From Cristatella mucedo (Eukaryota > Bryozoa > Phylactolaemata > Cristatellidae), in NCBI GenBank assembly GCA_009760855.2, contig WPIO01000018.1, positions 4,123,001-4,187,000 on the forward strand: a stretch of DNA of 64,000 nucleotides. The letters are read 5' to 3'. A program made the translations under genes and the position numbers. The notes under the pieces are model-generated. The model saw only the letters and a program-made list of their open reading frames with translations. It did not search any database and was not told where the DNA came from. Positions 21,646 through 33,680 of the stretch are shown here, piece after piece (position 1 is the stretch's first letter; each line of letters opens with the position of its first letter).

Positions 21646-22898
21646 GTCATTCTAAACACATAGATAACGATACCACACGGGATTTTGTGGGCGGTCAGTA
21701 AATATTCTTACATGCCCTGCCCGAACAGAGTAGCTGCCATAGCAGAGGCTACCATACTGAGACGTTTTATTGCACCTGAGCATACTAACCCTGTTACTTT
21801 TTCTGAGCTGAAATCAGTGGTGCCACTAGCTACAGCCACAGTCGATCGTTACTCATCTGCAGGGTATGCTCGCTGCGAATTAACATAATTGACAATCCAA
21901 GGAAGGGAAACCAGGCAAGGCTGGCACCCTACAGTTGTAGCAGTTGATAGGGCCGTGCCAGCTACAGCAGCCGGATTATGGTAGACAATCACGATTCGTG
22001 ATTAAGCGATTACGTGATAGTTTATGGCCGAGACCGTATAAAATGCAGATGCTCTGTGAGAAGGCTGGCAGTTGGGATTCCAGACTTAGCATTGACATTG
22101 GAGCTGGTTTGAGCTCGAGGCCACAGAGCAGTTGATGCACGTCATGGTCGCTGTTGAACGCAAGCAACCGTCCGCTGCTGTCAAATAGACCTGTCTACAT
22201 TGTGGACATGGACTTGATACGATAAGGTATGGGGGTTCTTCATCGCTAGCTGTGCTACACGCTTCAGGCATCACCGATATTCGTCTCACGTCGGCTGCGA
22301 TTAGCACCGTTCCGAGTGTAGTGCTTTTGGCCTAGTTCTGACCAGAAGTGGAAGCCGCACACCAAGTTAGTAAGACAGCACCCTAGTGAGCCATCTACTA
22401 AGCACTCCTCTACATTATACGACCACGGCATGTTCAGCTAACAAGAGATTGTGCCTGCCTTTGCAGAACAAACTGCCAGCTCATCTTATAAGATGAATCG
22501 GTGCATGGCGATAAGATGGGACAGATCTTGGGCCATAAAGATGTGTGTTTGCCTTCTAAAGGACTGCAAGGCAGAAGTTTATTTTTATAGCCACGGACAT
22601 CCAGTGGCTACGAAAACAGCCGCGTAAGGGTCAAATGGTTGCTTAGCATCGTGAAAGCTTTTCGTGTCAAAGCATTGATGAACATTGATGAACGTCAAGC
22701 AAGGATGACAAGCCATCCTAGGGAAGAGTCTGGCATTATTGCTTCGTCGTGCAAACGGTATGGAACCATCGGCCATGCTCAAACACATGAATGCAAGAGG
22801 TAGAGACGAATTCAAGCAGTGAAACTCAGCTGTCACCTAATGACACGTCGGTCAAAGTAGTGCGAGCAGGTGACCTGTGTGACAGGGCAGAAGCTCAC
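21646..22898. other. Intronic stretch without recognised features
   Basis: KY intron 1 near exon 1; nothing recognised. Confidence 0.4.
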
Positions 22899-22984
22899 CT
22901 GAGAGTCTCCACTGGGCTCCAGTGAACACTGTGCACCAGCTCGTACAGCAGATCTTTGAAGGATGCGTGATTACTTCGAGACAC
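22899..22984 (-). CDS. KY: KY-like gene, exon 1 of those found: start of transglutaminase-like region
   Basis: The minus-strand exon has acceptor TTTCTAG|GTG and donor CTCAG|GTGAGC. It is 86 nt: 28 codons in phase 0 plus two bases that complete an Arg codon with the next exon. The peptide reads SFKDLLYELVHSVHWSPVET. This matches the usual KY-family lead-in, where a helix beginning SFxxLv is followed by a variable stretch and then RaIFRWit, and the next exon supplies VIFRWMTAKD. The exon has no start methionine, and the residues before it (often a His-Ala motif in relatives) must come from an upstream exon that I could not find. The exon is too short to be found by ORF length alone. Its assignment rests on the perfect phase join with exon 2. 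Confidence 0.72.
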
Positions 22985-24814
22985 CTAGAAAGGAATGCAG
23001 CTTCTAATCCATCCAATTGATAACAAAGCATCACGAAATTCATCACCAGCATTCCAGCAAACTAGCCATGCAGATCATACGGACTCTGATGTCTTAGAAA
23101 GGTGGTATTTGAATAAGCATCCTCGAAGCCCCCAGAGGTGGCCCCAAGCTTCCACACAGTGACACTTGCTTTTGACGAATGCACCAAATCGCTTCTTCGC
23201 TGATAGGAGATACAGTGGTTGGATAAACACTCTGTGCTGCCAGAAGGATTGGAACCTCGTATGGAGTCCCGGCACGATTGAGCCAGAAGCTGACTTGCCA
23301 AGATTGGAGACCAGTGGGGCTCGATGTGCTGATTGGAAGCACGGCGCGACCTCCAGCTGCTACCTGTGCCTTCACTGGCACAGAAGCACGCCGGCAACTG
23401 GAAATTTCGCACGAGCGAGGCAATCTTGCGCGCGTGCAAGGACCGCACCTGCAAGGCATGATGATCCGCTGCTGCAAACGTTTCGGCGGCATGCTTCTGA
23501 CTCCGAAGCCAGGTCGATGGCGTCGCCGGCGGTAGATCGGCTGGAGTGAGTGCCTGCAAGCTGTAACTAGCAGGAGCTTTCATGGTCCTAGAAGAAACGA
23601 TAAAAAAGAGCTTCGCCGATGTAACGCGGCCGTGTTCGCCTTCGTATGATCGCAGTGGGAGCATCTCGGCAATTTCACTCTGCTCGGCCACCGGAAATGA
23701 AGGATCGCCTGCTGCTGGAGGTCTCAAGCTAGGGCGATCTGGGGCGTCGTCCAGTTGGGAGTGGAGGCAAATCTCTGTGGGATATGACCGGCCAGCAATC
23801 GAGCAGGAGCCATCGGTTAAAGCGTATCGCGGGAAGCAGTGGAGCAGCGGGTGCTGTGATACTAGAGCAGCCAGTCGACTGCTGCTGCTCGTGAGCTACA
23901 GCCGAGCCAGTTGCCACTGCTAGCGCCTGGAGCTAAAGAATGGCAGCGAAAGAGGCAGGAAATTGCTACCGAGTACGACAGGCCGTTCGAGAGCCACGTG
24001 ACGGCTCTGTAGGAAATAGAGTAGCACCGCCAGCATCTGGAGCAATAAAAGCATGCACGGAAAGGTAATGCAAGGGGAGCTTTGTGCTGTCCTAGCAGGG
24101 GCAAGGGGACTGGACGACAATTAGGACCCACTCTCCGGCACATATCCCCTTTTCATTCTGTGTGGCTTTGTGGAGTTGCAGATGAAGACACGTTCGGTGA
24201 AAACTGGAGAAAAACGAGGGGCCTGTGTAGTTCGAAATACGGCCCATCCTGTTTCCGAAACCTATGCTTACAACGGCTGTGCCTTGGCAGATGTATTCGC
24301 GAAAGAACGTGAACGGTGTGGTGTGCACACGTGCGCTCGCCCTAGCACGCCAGCTGAGCACGAGTGTACTTGTACGAGTAACAGGGCAAACAACGAAAGA
24401 GTGAAAGCAAAATGTGATCAATAGCCGCATGCACAGGCGGCGGCCTATATTTAGCTGCAGTAGTGCGCACAGACATTTATTCTCTCCTACATTTGATAAT
24501 TTTCTCACATTATTCAAGAACATAAGGGTAAGACGGCTCACTGTTAAGCAGTAATGGACTACAACTTCGGATGCTAAAAAATGGGGCACTACAGATTATC
24601 AGCATCCTGTTACGAAAACGATAAAAATTAAACCGATGTGCACTGCAAAATATTGCAAATAAGTCTTCTGAGGCAGCTTCCTCATATATATGCATAAATG
24701 ATCCGTCAGACCGTGAACTAAAGGGCAAAAGAAAAGGGGACTGAACAGTCTCATGTATATAGAGCAGCAGTAGAGTCTAAGTAGCTATCCCTACCTTCAC
24801 CAGGCAATAGCACT
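22985..24814. other. Region upstream of the first KY exon found
   Basis: Should hold further KY 5' exons or intron. Frames of up to 221 codons (23062-23727, minus) have Ser/Ala-rich random composition and no family motif, so I do not call them. Confidence 0.35.
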
Positions 24815-24965
24815 GTTTTAGCCCAGTGGATTGGTGCTTGCCTCGACCAAGGTCAGGGTGAATGTATTTGATGACCGGAGGTCGCAGGCTCGAGCCCCGT
24901 GACATATGGGAAGCGCCTGAATAGCGATAAAGTTCTCTTATTTATAAAAATGAATTACACTATAA
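24815..24965 (+). mobile_element. SINE with tRNA-like head and LINE-A-like tail
   Basis: TTTAGCCCAGTGGATTGGTG is a good A box (TAGCCCAGTGG), GGTCGCAGGCTCGAGCCCC a B box; then GGAAGCGCCTGAATAGCGAT and AAAGTTCTCTTATTTA, a decayed LINE-A-like tail. Confidence 0.6.
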
Positions 24966-27359
24966 TATATATATATAATTTAATTAATATAGATATGAAT
25001 ATTAAAGGAATTCCTTATCCACGTCTCGAACCAGCGACCTGGTTTGACAAGTGCAAGCATCTCTCTGCCCTGTAGACGAATAAAGTTCGGTACAGGCTAT
25101 TTTTTTAAAGTAAGTGTCACTCATGGGCTACAGGAAGCAGTGCCCCTAAATTTCACGTCTGTTGCATCCAATGACACGCCAATGCATCGAATGTTCCATT
25201 GGCCTTAATTATGTCCAACTGATTGGTTCTCATAATGCCATTAATAAAGAAAACCGGGAAAACGTGGCAATCCAGGCTCGTACGTTTAGCCTCCCTAGTG
25301 TGCCTCGAGATAAGGCACGGACTTTCATGTCTGGCCGTCCTGTGAAGGGCCAAAAACTGAGCAAAAGCAAATTTTCCGAGAGACCAATTATCAAGCCTGC
25401 ACAATGGAGTAGCTAGAAAAGGCTGAGGTTGTAAGGAAATGGTAACTCAGTTGCCATGCCACCTGCCGAGTCACCTACCGCCGACTTTGAAGTTTAGGAC
25501 ACGCCTATCCATGCCGCACCACCGCGGCAGCAAGTTTCTAGCCCAGCCCATCGGGCTTCGCCTCGGCCTTCGCTCGGCTTATTTTTCTAGGCGGCACCTG
25601 CTGCCCACATGAGACATCCTGCACACGGACCAGAACATTGGTGGCTCGGTTGGGCCGAGCCGGTCGGGCAGGCTCCGAGGCCGCGACCGAGGGGAAACAC
25701 TATACTCTCTCTCTCTCTCTCACTCTCATTAGCCCCAGCAGCCCTGCCCGAGCAGCTCGCCTTCTCCTCAGACTTTTGACTGTTTACTCTCCCGTCGCTG
25801 ATGCACTTTTGAGCTCTTGCTCTCGCTGAGCCGCCGGTAATGAGGCTCCTGCACCAGCCCACCGAGGCGAGCCCGGAGCCAGGCAACGACGCCTAGCAAC
25901 GATGCCAGCCAGACATGCGTGCGATCGTGGAACGCCCTCGAAACAGCCGAGTTGCTGCATCGTCGTGGAATATCGTGACTAAACGCAGCTGTAACTGGGG
26001 GGGCGGGCAGCAGCAGCAGCAGCAGATCGGCACTGCCGCCAGGTCGCGACCGACCAGCCTCAGGGCCATCCATCGCTAGTCGGCCGGGCTCGGATTTCTG
26101 CCGACGGCTCGGCGTGCCCTAGATGCCTATCATGTGACCTGCAGCGCCTGCCGGCCGGTTGGCCCAGCCTCGGTTTGTCACCGGGTAGGTGTCCTTTTTT
26201 AAGCCGACGCTGGTACGGCCGCTCTAGTTTCTTCTTGTCTATAGCCAACGTGAAAGCCACTGGCTCCAACGTGTCGGACAGCATAAATGCTGCGGCTGAA
26301 ATATCTCAGGCTGTTTTCAAATGCTGCAGCACCAACCCAACGTGGGACTTCAGTAAGACAAACGGAGCCCGACACCTGAGCAAGGTCACCATCACATGCC
26401 GGCCCGGCTTGTCTTTGACAGCTCATCAGGCCAAGCACAGCTTACGTGCTTTACTCAAGCTGCCAGCTGCCAGCTTTGCACAACAGGAAACTGTAACTAT
26501 TCCCGACGACATCTTTACCGCAGCTGCTCAAGTCTTGCTCGTCGGTACGTTTCGTCGCTACGTGCGAACGAAGCCTCGGAAGGCAGCAGAAGCTCGTGCC
26601 CGAGTCGGAATGGTTGAAGGCATCAAAGCTTAGAGCCACTAGCCCCTAGGAAAATCCTGATGGCATCGATGTCAGCAAGTATCTGAGTATATTCGACCTG
26701 CTACCCCTCTCGAACGATATGGCAAAGGATGGGGTGGCGGGGCAAACCGTGACTCACTGGGACCACTTATCTCCGCAAGACATCGGCAGCCTCCTACTCC
26801 TATGTCGGTGCCGTGCGTGGGTTCAGCCGCTTAGTTCAAACGCACGTTTTGCTCAGAAGTCTGAGTACACGTGGAGCCCTTGAGCATGACGAATACTTCT
26901 GCTAGTCTAAACGACTATCGTAATAGTCAGTCTGGTCTCTGGGCCCGAGCGCCAGCAGATGGTCATACAGAATGGAGCATTAACCAAGAGCTTAGTGTCC
27001 CAGTTACCAGTTAGTTATTATTCAATGTACACGCACAGCAATCAAGCACGCCTGAAACGGCCGGATCGCCGACGATCAATTATCATTATTGTTGTTGGTG
27101 TTGTCACGCTTGACCGAGCAGATTACTTCTAACTCAAGCCGCAGTCGATGCAAAAGCCTTTTATCGCCGATGAGTCGGGAAACCGCGAGCTGCCTGCTTG
27201 AAAGCGTGCGTTGCTGCTGAAAGCCGAGGAGAGACTTGCTGAGCCCACTCACTAGCTCGGCAGACCTGTAGCTGAAGGAGGCAACAAATTTTGAAAACCA
27301 CTCAAACCCACTTTGCCCGAGGCCAGACAACTGGATGCTATCGCAGCGTCGGCGATCGA
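24966..27359. other. Region without recognised features
   Basis: A short TA tract (24960-24980), a tRNA-like B-box remnant on the minus strand near 25020-25045 and a CT tract at 25705-25722. A 152-codon plus-strand frame at 26175-26633 has no recognisable motif. Confidence 0.35.
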
Positions 27360-29480
27360 CGGCCGACTAGGCGCTGCTGCTCTGCCCAATTAGGCAAAAT
27401 GAAGATGCCGGTAAAGATGCTGCTGGGGAGTCATTAACCCCGAGCGGAGCGTGCGGCCGAAGCAAGGGGCGACACCTGTGCGTTAGATCCACCCTAGCGC
27501 ACATAAGGCCACTGCTGGTTGGAACGTTACGAAGGCACCGCCACAGTGGCAAGCAGCGAGCCGCTTGGCCGGATGCCCTCTGCTGCCCCGCAGCCGCCGC
27601 CGCCGCCTCCCGCCCCCCCCCCGCACGCCGGGCCACTCGGCACCGTCCTATTTACGATGCGAAGGCATCCTTCGCGCCCCTCCCCTCCTGGCTGCAAGGC
27701 GAGGGCGCAGGCTCGGTCGTGTATGGCCAGTTGGGAAGGATCGAGTGTCACATTCCTTGCGTCACTGTCGCAATCGCCAGTCCCATTCGAGTTTCATTAC
27801 CGTGCCCGTAAGCCACGGGCGCGTCGCGAATCAGCTCTTCGGCATGATTCGGATGGCCCTCGAGCGATACCGACAGATCGCCATGAAGTCTAGCTCATTA
27901 ACCGCCAGCCTGCGAACGTTTAGACCCGACCTCTACACTGTAGCCGGGAGAGGGCTGAGCCGCTGAAGCCGATGATTTAGGGCATCCCGTCCCGCCCCAT
28001 CCAGCCCTCGGCCGCCAAGCCGCAGCTGCAATTTGGAGCCCTGGAAAGGACGAGGCCGGTTGTCGGAGGATGTCAAGATAATCGCGCTATAAATCGCTGC
28101 AGCGGTAAAATGACGCACTGAGAGCCGAGCCCGCAGCATTCCTCGTCGACGACAGTTCCGCATCATCGGCCGGCCAGCCGGCCGGCCGGCCGCCCGCTGC
28201 TCTCCCCCGGCTCGCTCCAGCCCGCAGCGCCCCAGTCGCCGGCTCCGTCGCGATCGCCTGCCGCCGCCGCCGCCGGCCCGCACAGCTTCCAGCTGGCAGC
28301 GAGCGAGCGAGCCCCAAAGCTTGGCCCGCGCCGCCCGCCGTCCCCCCTCCCGGCGCATTCGCGAGCGAGCGAACGAGAGCGCGCGCGCGAGCGCCGGCGG
28401 CGCTCGGTATGCAGCCAAATTGAAATTGCAAATGCGAGCGTTGCGCGCGCGGCTAGCGCCGCCGCCGCCGCCGCAGCAGCATCGCCGGTCGAGTGAAGCA
28501 GGCGATGCTGGGCTGCCAGGAGCTGGGAGCCAGATGAGTTGAGACGGATGCACGGAAGCCGCAGGTCCCCTGAATGGCGGTGGCACGGCCGCCGCCGCCG
28601 CCGCCGCCGCCGCAATCCCGCCGCCGGCGAAGCGCCAGTGGCGTAGACGGTACGCAGCCAGGCGGCGGGTTTGCACAGCAGCAGCTGGCTTCTGCGCGCG
28701 GAGGCTCCGTAATGCAGCCCGCATACTTGCCTGCTGCTGCTGCTTTCGGCTGCTGCTGCTGCTGCTGGTGCTGTCTGCTACGAACGCTGTCGGCTATGAA
28801 TGCTCTCTGCACTAGAAATGCTGCGGGGCGACAGCGACCGAAACCCGACGCGGCGACGGCGAAAGCGGCCGGAATGGCGGCCCGCGGTAAGCGAGGTCGT
28901 CGAGTGAGCCGTCCAGACGGCTGACCCGGACGTTGGCGCGACGTCGGTGGGCGGAGCGGGTCGGCGCGCAGCTCCGGAGCCGGGTCAGCCTGGCGGGAGG
29001 GGCGTGGTCGGCGCCTCGGCGTCTGCTGCACCGCAGCGAGAAGAGCGCGTTTGGCCGTTATTTTTCGCACGTTTCTCCGTTGACGATGCCGTCCGTCGAT
29101 CTGGGCCAACGCGTCACTCTCGGGCTCCTGAAAGAGAGGCGGTGCGTGTGCGCGCGATCCCTGCGGCCGTAAACTCAGAGCCGCGGAGGCGTGGGTACCG
29201 CACTCCGACCGTCCGGCGTGGGTACCGCACTCCGACCGTCCGGCGCGGTCGTCTGTCGGCGAACTAAGCCGCACGCCCGAACATGCGTATCGGGCTGGAA
29301 TTGGCTCGCGCTACGGCAGACTTCGCCCCCTTTAACCAGTAGGAGTCGTCGGCGTGACCCCCGCGGCGGCGGCTGCGGGGGTCACGAAAGCGCTCGCGAA
29401 AACGCGCCGGAGTCGCGAGATCGAGGCTGGCCGACGGCGAGCGAGCCTTTCTTGCCGGCTGCCAGCGAAGCAAGCCGTCG
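27360..29480. promoter_or_regulatory. CpG-rich stretch, candidate promoter
   Basis: Strongly enriched in CG dinucleotides and GCC/GCG runs compared with flanking AT-richer introns, peaking at 28150-29100. Contains a TATAAAT at about 28089 on the plus strand, GGCCGGCC iterations at 28168-28190 and GCCGCC runs. Overlapping frames of up to 278 codons exist on all strands, as expected where stops are rare. A 5' exon could lie here (for the KY gene on the minus strand) but none was recognised. Confidence 0.4.
29188..29247. repeat. Short tandem duplication, 27-bp unit, two copies
   Basis: TGGGTACCGCACTCCGACCG and the following TCCGGCG occur twice in direct succession, identical. Confidence 0.85.
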
Positions 29481-29483
29481 AGA

Positions 29484-29592
<109 letters not shown>

Positions 29593-29929
29593 ACTCAAAC
29601 GAGGCTGCTGCTGCTACCTAATCGAGTGACTCGCGTCAGTCGCGGAGCAGCGGCTACGCTCTCTCGGGGCGGTCAACCGCTGCAGGCCACTCCGGAGTGT
29701 GCAGGGACGGTCTGCTCGCGATGCGAGCATTCTTTTTCAGCGTTCACAGTCCTTCGCGCAAACGGCCTCCGATCTCTTTTGCTTTGGAATTGCAAGCAGA
29801 AATAGCGTGCCTAGAACAGCACGTAAAGCGCAGAAGAATGCACTCTTGGTTGCCGGTGAGCGGTCCCCTGGTTCGAAATACGCCGAATCCCCAATAATAA
29901 TAGTAATAATAATAATAATAATAGTAATA

Positions 29930-30105
29930 ACAATAGCTTATCTAACAGCCTCTTTTTGTATCGCCGCAGAAGAGCATTGGCGGATGTCACCACCACTTGC
30001 AGCGGCAATACAGGATTGCCCGACGGAGGATTCGAACCCGTGACCTCGGAACTAAGGACGTGTTGAGCGACTGTCTTGCACCCGTGCGCCATCACGGCTC
30101 ACTCG
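29930..30105 (-). mobile_element. tRNA-derived SINE (family T), well preserved
   Basis: Minus strand: TGAGCCGTGATGGCGCACGG (A box TGATGGCGCACGG), GTCACGGGTTCGAATCCTCC (B box), GGGCAATCCTGTATTGCCGC, TGCAAGTGGTGGTGACATCC, CAATGCTCTTCTGCGGCGAT and GAGGCTGTTAGATAAGCTAT, then a TTATTATTACTATT tail at 29897-29930. Confidence 0.82.
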
Positions 30106-30539
30106 CTAATATGCAAGGAAACCACGTAGGAAAAAAAGAAGGGAAAGCTCTCCACTCGGAAGCAGGCACAGCGGAGCGGGACAGGTGCGTCTTTAGCTAA
30201 GACTGAGCTGAAGCGATGCCCGGGTGTAGGCGGTGACAGCCTCCGAAACCTGCGTTCCAGACTCACGGTGCCTACGAACTGGAGGCGAAATCGCCGGACC
30301 GTTGTGTATAGTTCGATGCATGGCGTGACGCCAGGCAGCCAAGGAGCGGGCGATTCGAGAGCTCAGAGTGGAGGAGGAGGAGCAGCAGCAGCAAGGAAGT
30401 CGGAGCAGCAAGGCAGGCTGGTGCAAGCCAATAAGTCGACCTGTCGAGCGGTGAGAGAATCTGGTCGCTGACTGATGTCAGAGAGCCAGTACAGCTCAAA
30501 CGCGAGCGGCGCAGCGTACGGCAGCTACGCTGCGCCTGT

Positions 30540-30706
30540 GCATGTCACCCCTAACCATGTCATTCATTTTGTTTGTTTTTCATGCATGATTTTACTTACC
30601 ATTCAATTGCATTTCCCTTTGCAGCAAGTGTAAAGCGCCTAGAATGAGATTAAGTTCTCTGAGGGCGCTTTATCAAGTACATTATTATTATTATTATTAC
30701 GCCGTT
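30540..30706 (+). mobile_element. LINE family A 3' UTR and tail
   Basis: CATGTCACCCCTAACCATGT, then GCAGCAAGTGTAAAGCGCCT, AGAATGAGATTAAGTTCTCT, GAGGGCGCTTTATCAAGTAC and ATT repeats. It separates a LINE-C relict from its flank. Confidence 0.82.
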
Positions 30707-30709
30707 TCG

Positions 30710-31515
30710 GACACACCAGCCGAGTTTCTGGCTTTTGCACCGGTTGCCACCAATTAAGGGTACGGGCAGCGAGACCGGAATGAAAAGAATTTCAGTAATT
30801 TGGACGCGATGTCACAAATGTGTAAACTATTTTGGCGGTCATACACGTGACAAAGCAGCCGTTAATTTTGGCCGCGTTCTTTCATCTTTAAACATTGGCC
30901 GACCTGACAGCAGAGGTAGTGTGCTCTCATCTGAAGATAAGCCATTTTGGAATAGCGCGCCCAGATTGGAGGCACGCGTCACTGGATTGAGGCTAGATTG
31001 CTAAACTTGAAGGGTGAGGTCTTACAAGTTGAGGATGGCACGAGGCTTTTGCCTGTTGGCATTATGTTGACCTTGTCTCCGTGAAGCTTCAGGAAGTTAG
31101 AGGCCATCCGAATGCAGCTGTCGTCGACGCAGGCAGTGCGGGAATTGAGAGTCGGATGAAATATGCGGGGCTTAGAAGAGTCGAAAGACGGAGGGAGTGG
31201 GGCTCACTGTCGTCACGTTGAAATGAAAGCCAAGATTGCGTTTTGCGATAAGATCGGCCATAGGGAGAGCATGGATAGCGAAAACGAGGCGCCCGAGATC
31301 TAAAGCTGAAGTAGCGTACACCGTATATAGGCTCCACGCCCCCACGCCGGTGACCGATAGCCATTTCCATGTTTGGCACCGCCCCAGGGATACCTAGGCG
31401 TGTCGAAAGACGCGCCAAAAACATCTGCAAGGTCAATTATGTCAAATACTTTGGGGCGATCTTGGTGAACGAGCAGAGAGGCTCTATCCTGATCTAAAGC
31501 CATCGTAAGCCCGTT
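30710..31515 (-). mobile_element. Third LINE type (family C), very decayed
   Basis: Minus strand, in order: a LVHQDRPKVFDIID-like stretch (cf. LVLLDLSAAFDTID) near 31480-31440, RLSTRLGIPGAV near 31410, VDDSCIRMASNFLKLHGDKV near 31125-31065, an FQNGLSSDE-like stretch near 30950 and RLQPVQKPETRLVC near 30740. Order and motifs are those of an L2/CR1-type reverse transcriptase, but the sequence differs from families A and B. Many frameshifts. Confidence 0.6.
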
Positions 31516-31544
31516 GCTGAGCAGTTCAGTAATAATAGTCATAA

Positions 31545-31990
31545 TAAAGAAATAACAATACACTTAATAAAGCCCCTTCAAAGAACTAAATATCTTTCTA
31601 GGTACTTTACATTTGCTGCAAAGGAAACACGATCGAGTGGTGAGTGGTGTCATGCTTGATAAACAATATGAATAACATCGTCAGGGGTGACATGCACAGG
31701 GTCAGCATGCAAGTGTGGTTAGTGGCAGCATCACACAGTGTCAGCACGAGTAAGCAAATAAAGAACAAATCACAGGGACCCACTAAATTCTGTCATAAAT
31801 AGGTGTGCTTTTAATTTCTTCTTAAATGTGGTCAAGTCAGGGGATGTCGTGACGAAAGTCGGGAGTAAGTTCCAGGCTTTGGGGGTATGCGAACTAAAGA
31901 CACGGTCTCCAAAGGATTTGAGGTTTGTACAAGGTATAGGTACAGTTAGATTCCGAAAAGCGGGTGGTACGTTGCTTAGCCCGGTGGGAC
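31545..31990 (-). mobile_element. LINE family A copy, 3' part
   Basis: Minus strand: RAKQRTTRF at 31985, an NLKSFGDRVFSSHTPKAWNL-like stretch, the CATGTCACCCCTGACGATGT UTR and the AAATGTAAAGTACCTAGAAA tail with TTATT repeats. Its 5' continuation is at 33245-33680. Confidence 0.78.
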
Positions 31991-32380
31991 AGTAGTTTCG
32001 GGGGAATCGTTAGCTCTTGGTCCCAATTAGAACTTGCTAGCAAGATCTGGCTCCCTGTCGCGAACTTCGCAATTGCTCTACCTGAAACCTACCAAATGCT
32101 CTCGTTTTTACAAAGTTAGGTCCTTTGTGAGATTTCGAACAGAGGAGATATGCATGCAAGTGAGCACCATCCCTATAGGGAGCCATGTGATTGAAACAAT
32201 ATTTCCATCTTGTGTACTCTAAGAACGAGGTTGAAGTGAGCTAAAGTCACTGAGAGGTCAGGCTGTAGGTGTGGGCAAGGCTACTCAGACCTTAATCAAG
32301 CCAATCAAGCCACCGACGTTTCCAAAACATTCCACCTCCACCTTCCCCTTCGCTTGGAGGCCCGACAGACAGTTTCTGTG
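31991..32380. other. Unrecognised insert within the split LINE-A copy
   Basis: Lies between the two LINE-A halves together with the adjacent microsatellite. No recognised repeat or frame. Confidence 0.4.
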
Positions 32381-32397
32381 CAGCGATCAGGCTTCGG

Positions 32398-33235
<838 letters not shown>

Positions 33236-33244
33236 GAGGCCGGT

Positions 33245-33680
33245 AGACCAGCAAGCAGTGAGTTACAGAAGTCAAGACGGGATTTCACAAATGCGCGGAC
33301 CAACTTAGATGTGGTATCCCTGTCTAAGCAAGCCCGAATTTTAGCAATGTTATGTAGCTGAAAGTAGGCAGACGTGACTGTGGAGCTGATTTGGTCATCT
33401 AACGAAAGTCTCTTTGGAACATGACACCTAGATTTTGAGCTGATTCAACAGGATATATGCTGGCAGAGCCGATTGTGAGAGTTAGTCTTTCCAATTTCTG
33501 AATCACGCTTAGTTTTCCCACAACTAGTAAGTTGGTTTTATCATCATTCAATTTAAGAAAATTTGCTGCCATCTATTTGTGGATGTTATCAATTCATGCA
33601 GCAAGGGAGTTAAGAGAATTCGACGCGCTGGAGGGCTCTGAGGGATCAAAGCAAAGGTGCAACTGAACGACGAGAATGTC
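33245..33680 (-). mobile_element. LINE family A copy, 5' part of a split element
   Basis: Minus strand: a WMAANFLKLNDDKTNLLVVG-like stretch near 33570-33500, a TLTIGSASI stretch, then the SxVTSAYFQLHNIAKIRACL stretch near 33390-33325 and VKSRLDFCNSLLAGLP up to 33245. Confidence 0.75.

Larger units (their letters stand above)
1..22984 (-). other. KY: KY/hillarin-like gene locus (partial; seven exons found)
   Basis: Gene-level entry. Seven exons on the minus strand splice into one open frame: phase-0 entry at 22984, then joins at phases 2, 2, 2, 0, 1 and 0. Introns measure about 5.7, 5.0, 1.9, 0.4, 3.6 and 4.6 kb. Order of parts is a transglutaminase-like domain (exons 1-3), a KY Ig-like domain (exons 4-5), a second one (exon 6) and a low-complexity Ala-rich tail (exon 7). 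In the KY family these proteins act in the cytoskeleton: vertebrate KY at the muscle Z-disc, leech and fly hillarin in nerve and epithelium. The 5' end upstream of 22984 and the 3' end beyond base 1 are not seen. Introns are full of LINE, SINE and microsatellite sequence. Exon joins are inferred from conserved sequence and splice consensus; no transcript was available. Confidence 0.8.

Noticed and set aside
23062-23727. 221-codon minus frame as an upstream KY exon
   Set aside because: Sequence shows no LIM or other family motif and lacks convincing splice junctions to exon 1.
27933-29274. Long overlapping frames (263-273 codons) on the minus strand
   Set aside because: High GC makes stops rare; frames overlap on all strands and show only Arg/Ala/Pro-rich composition.
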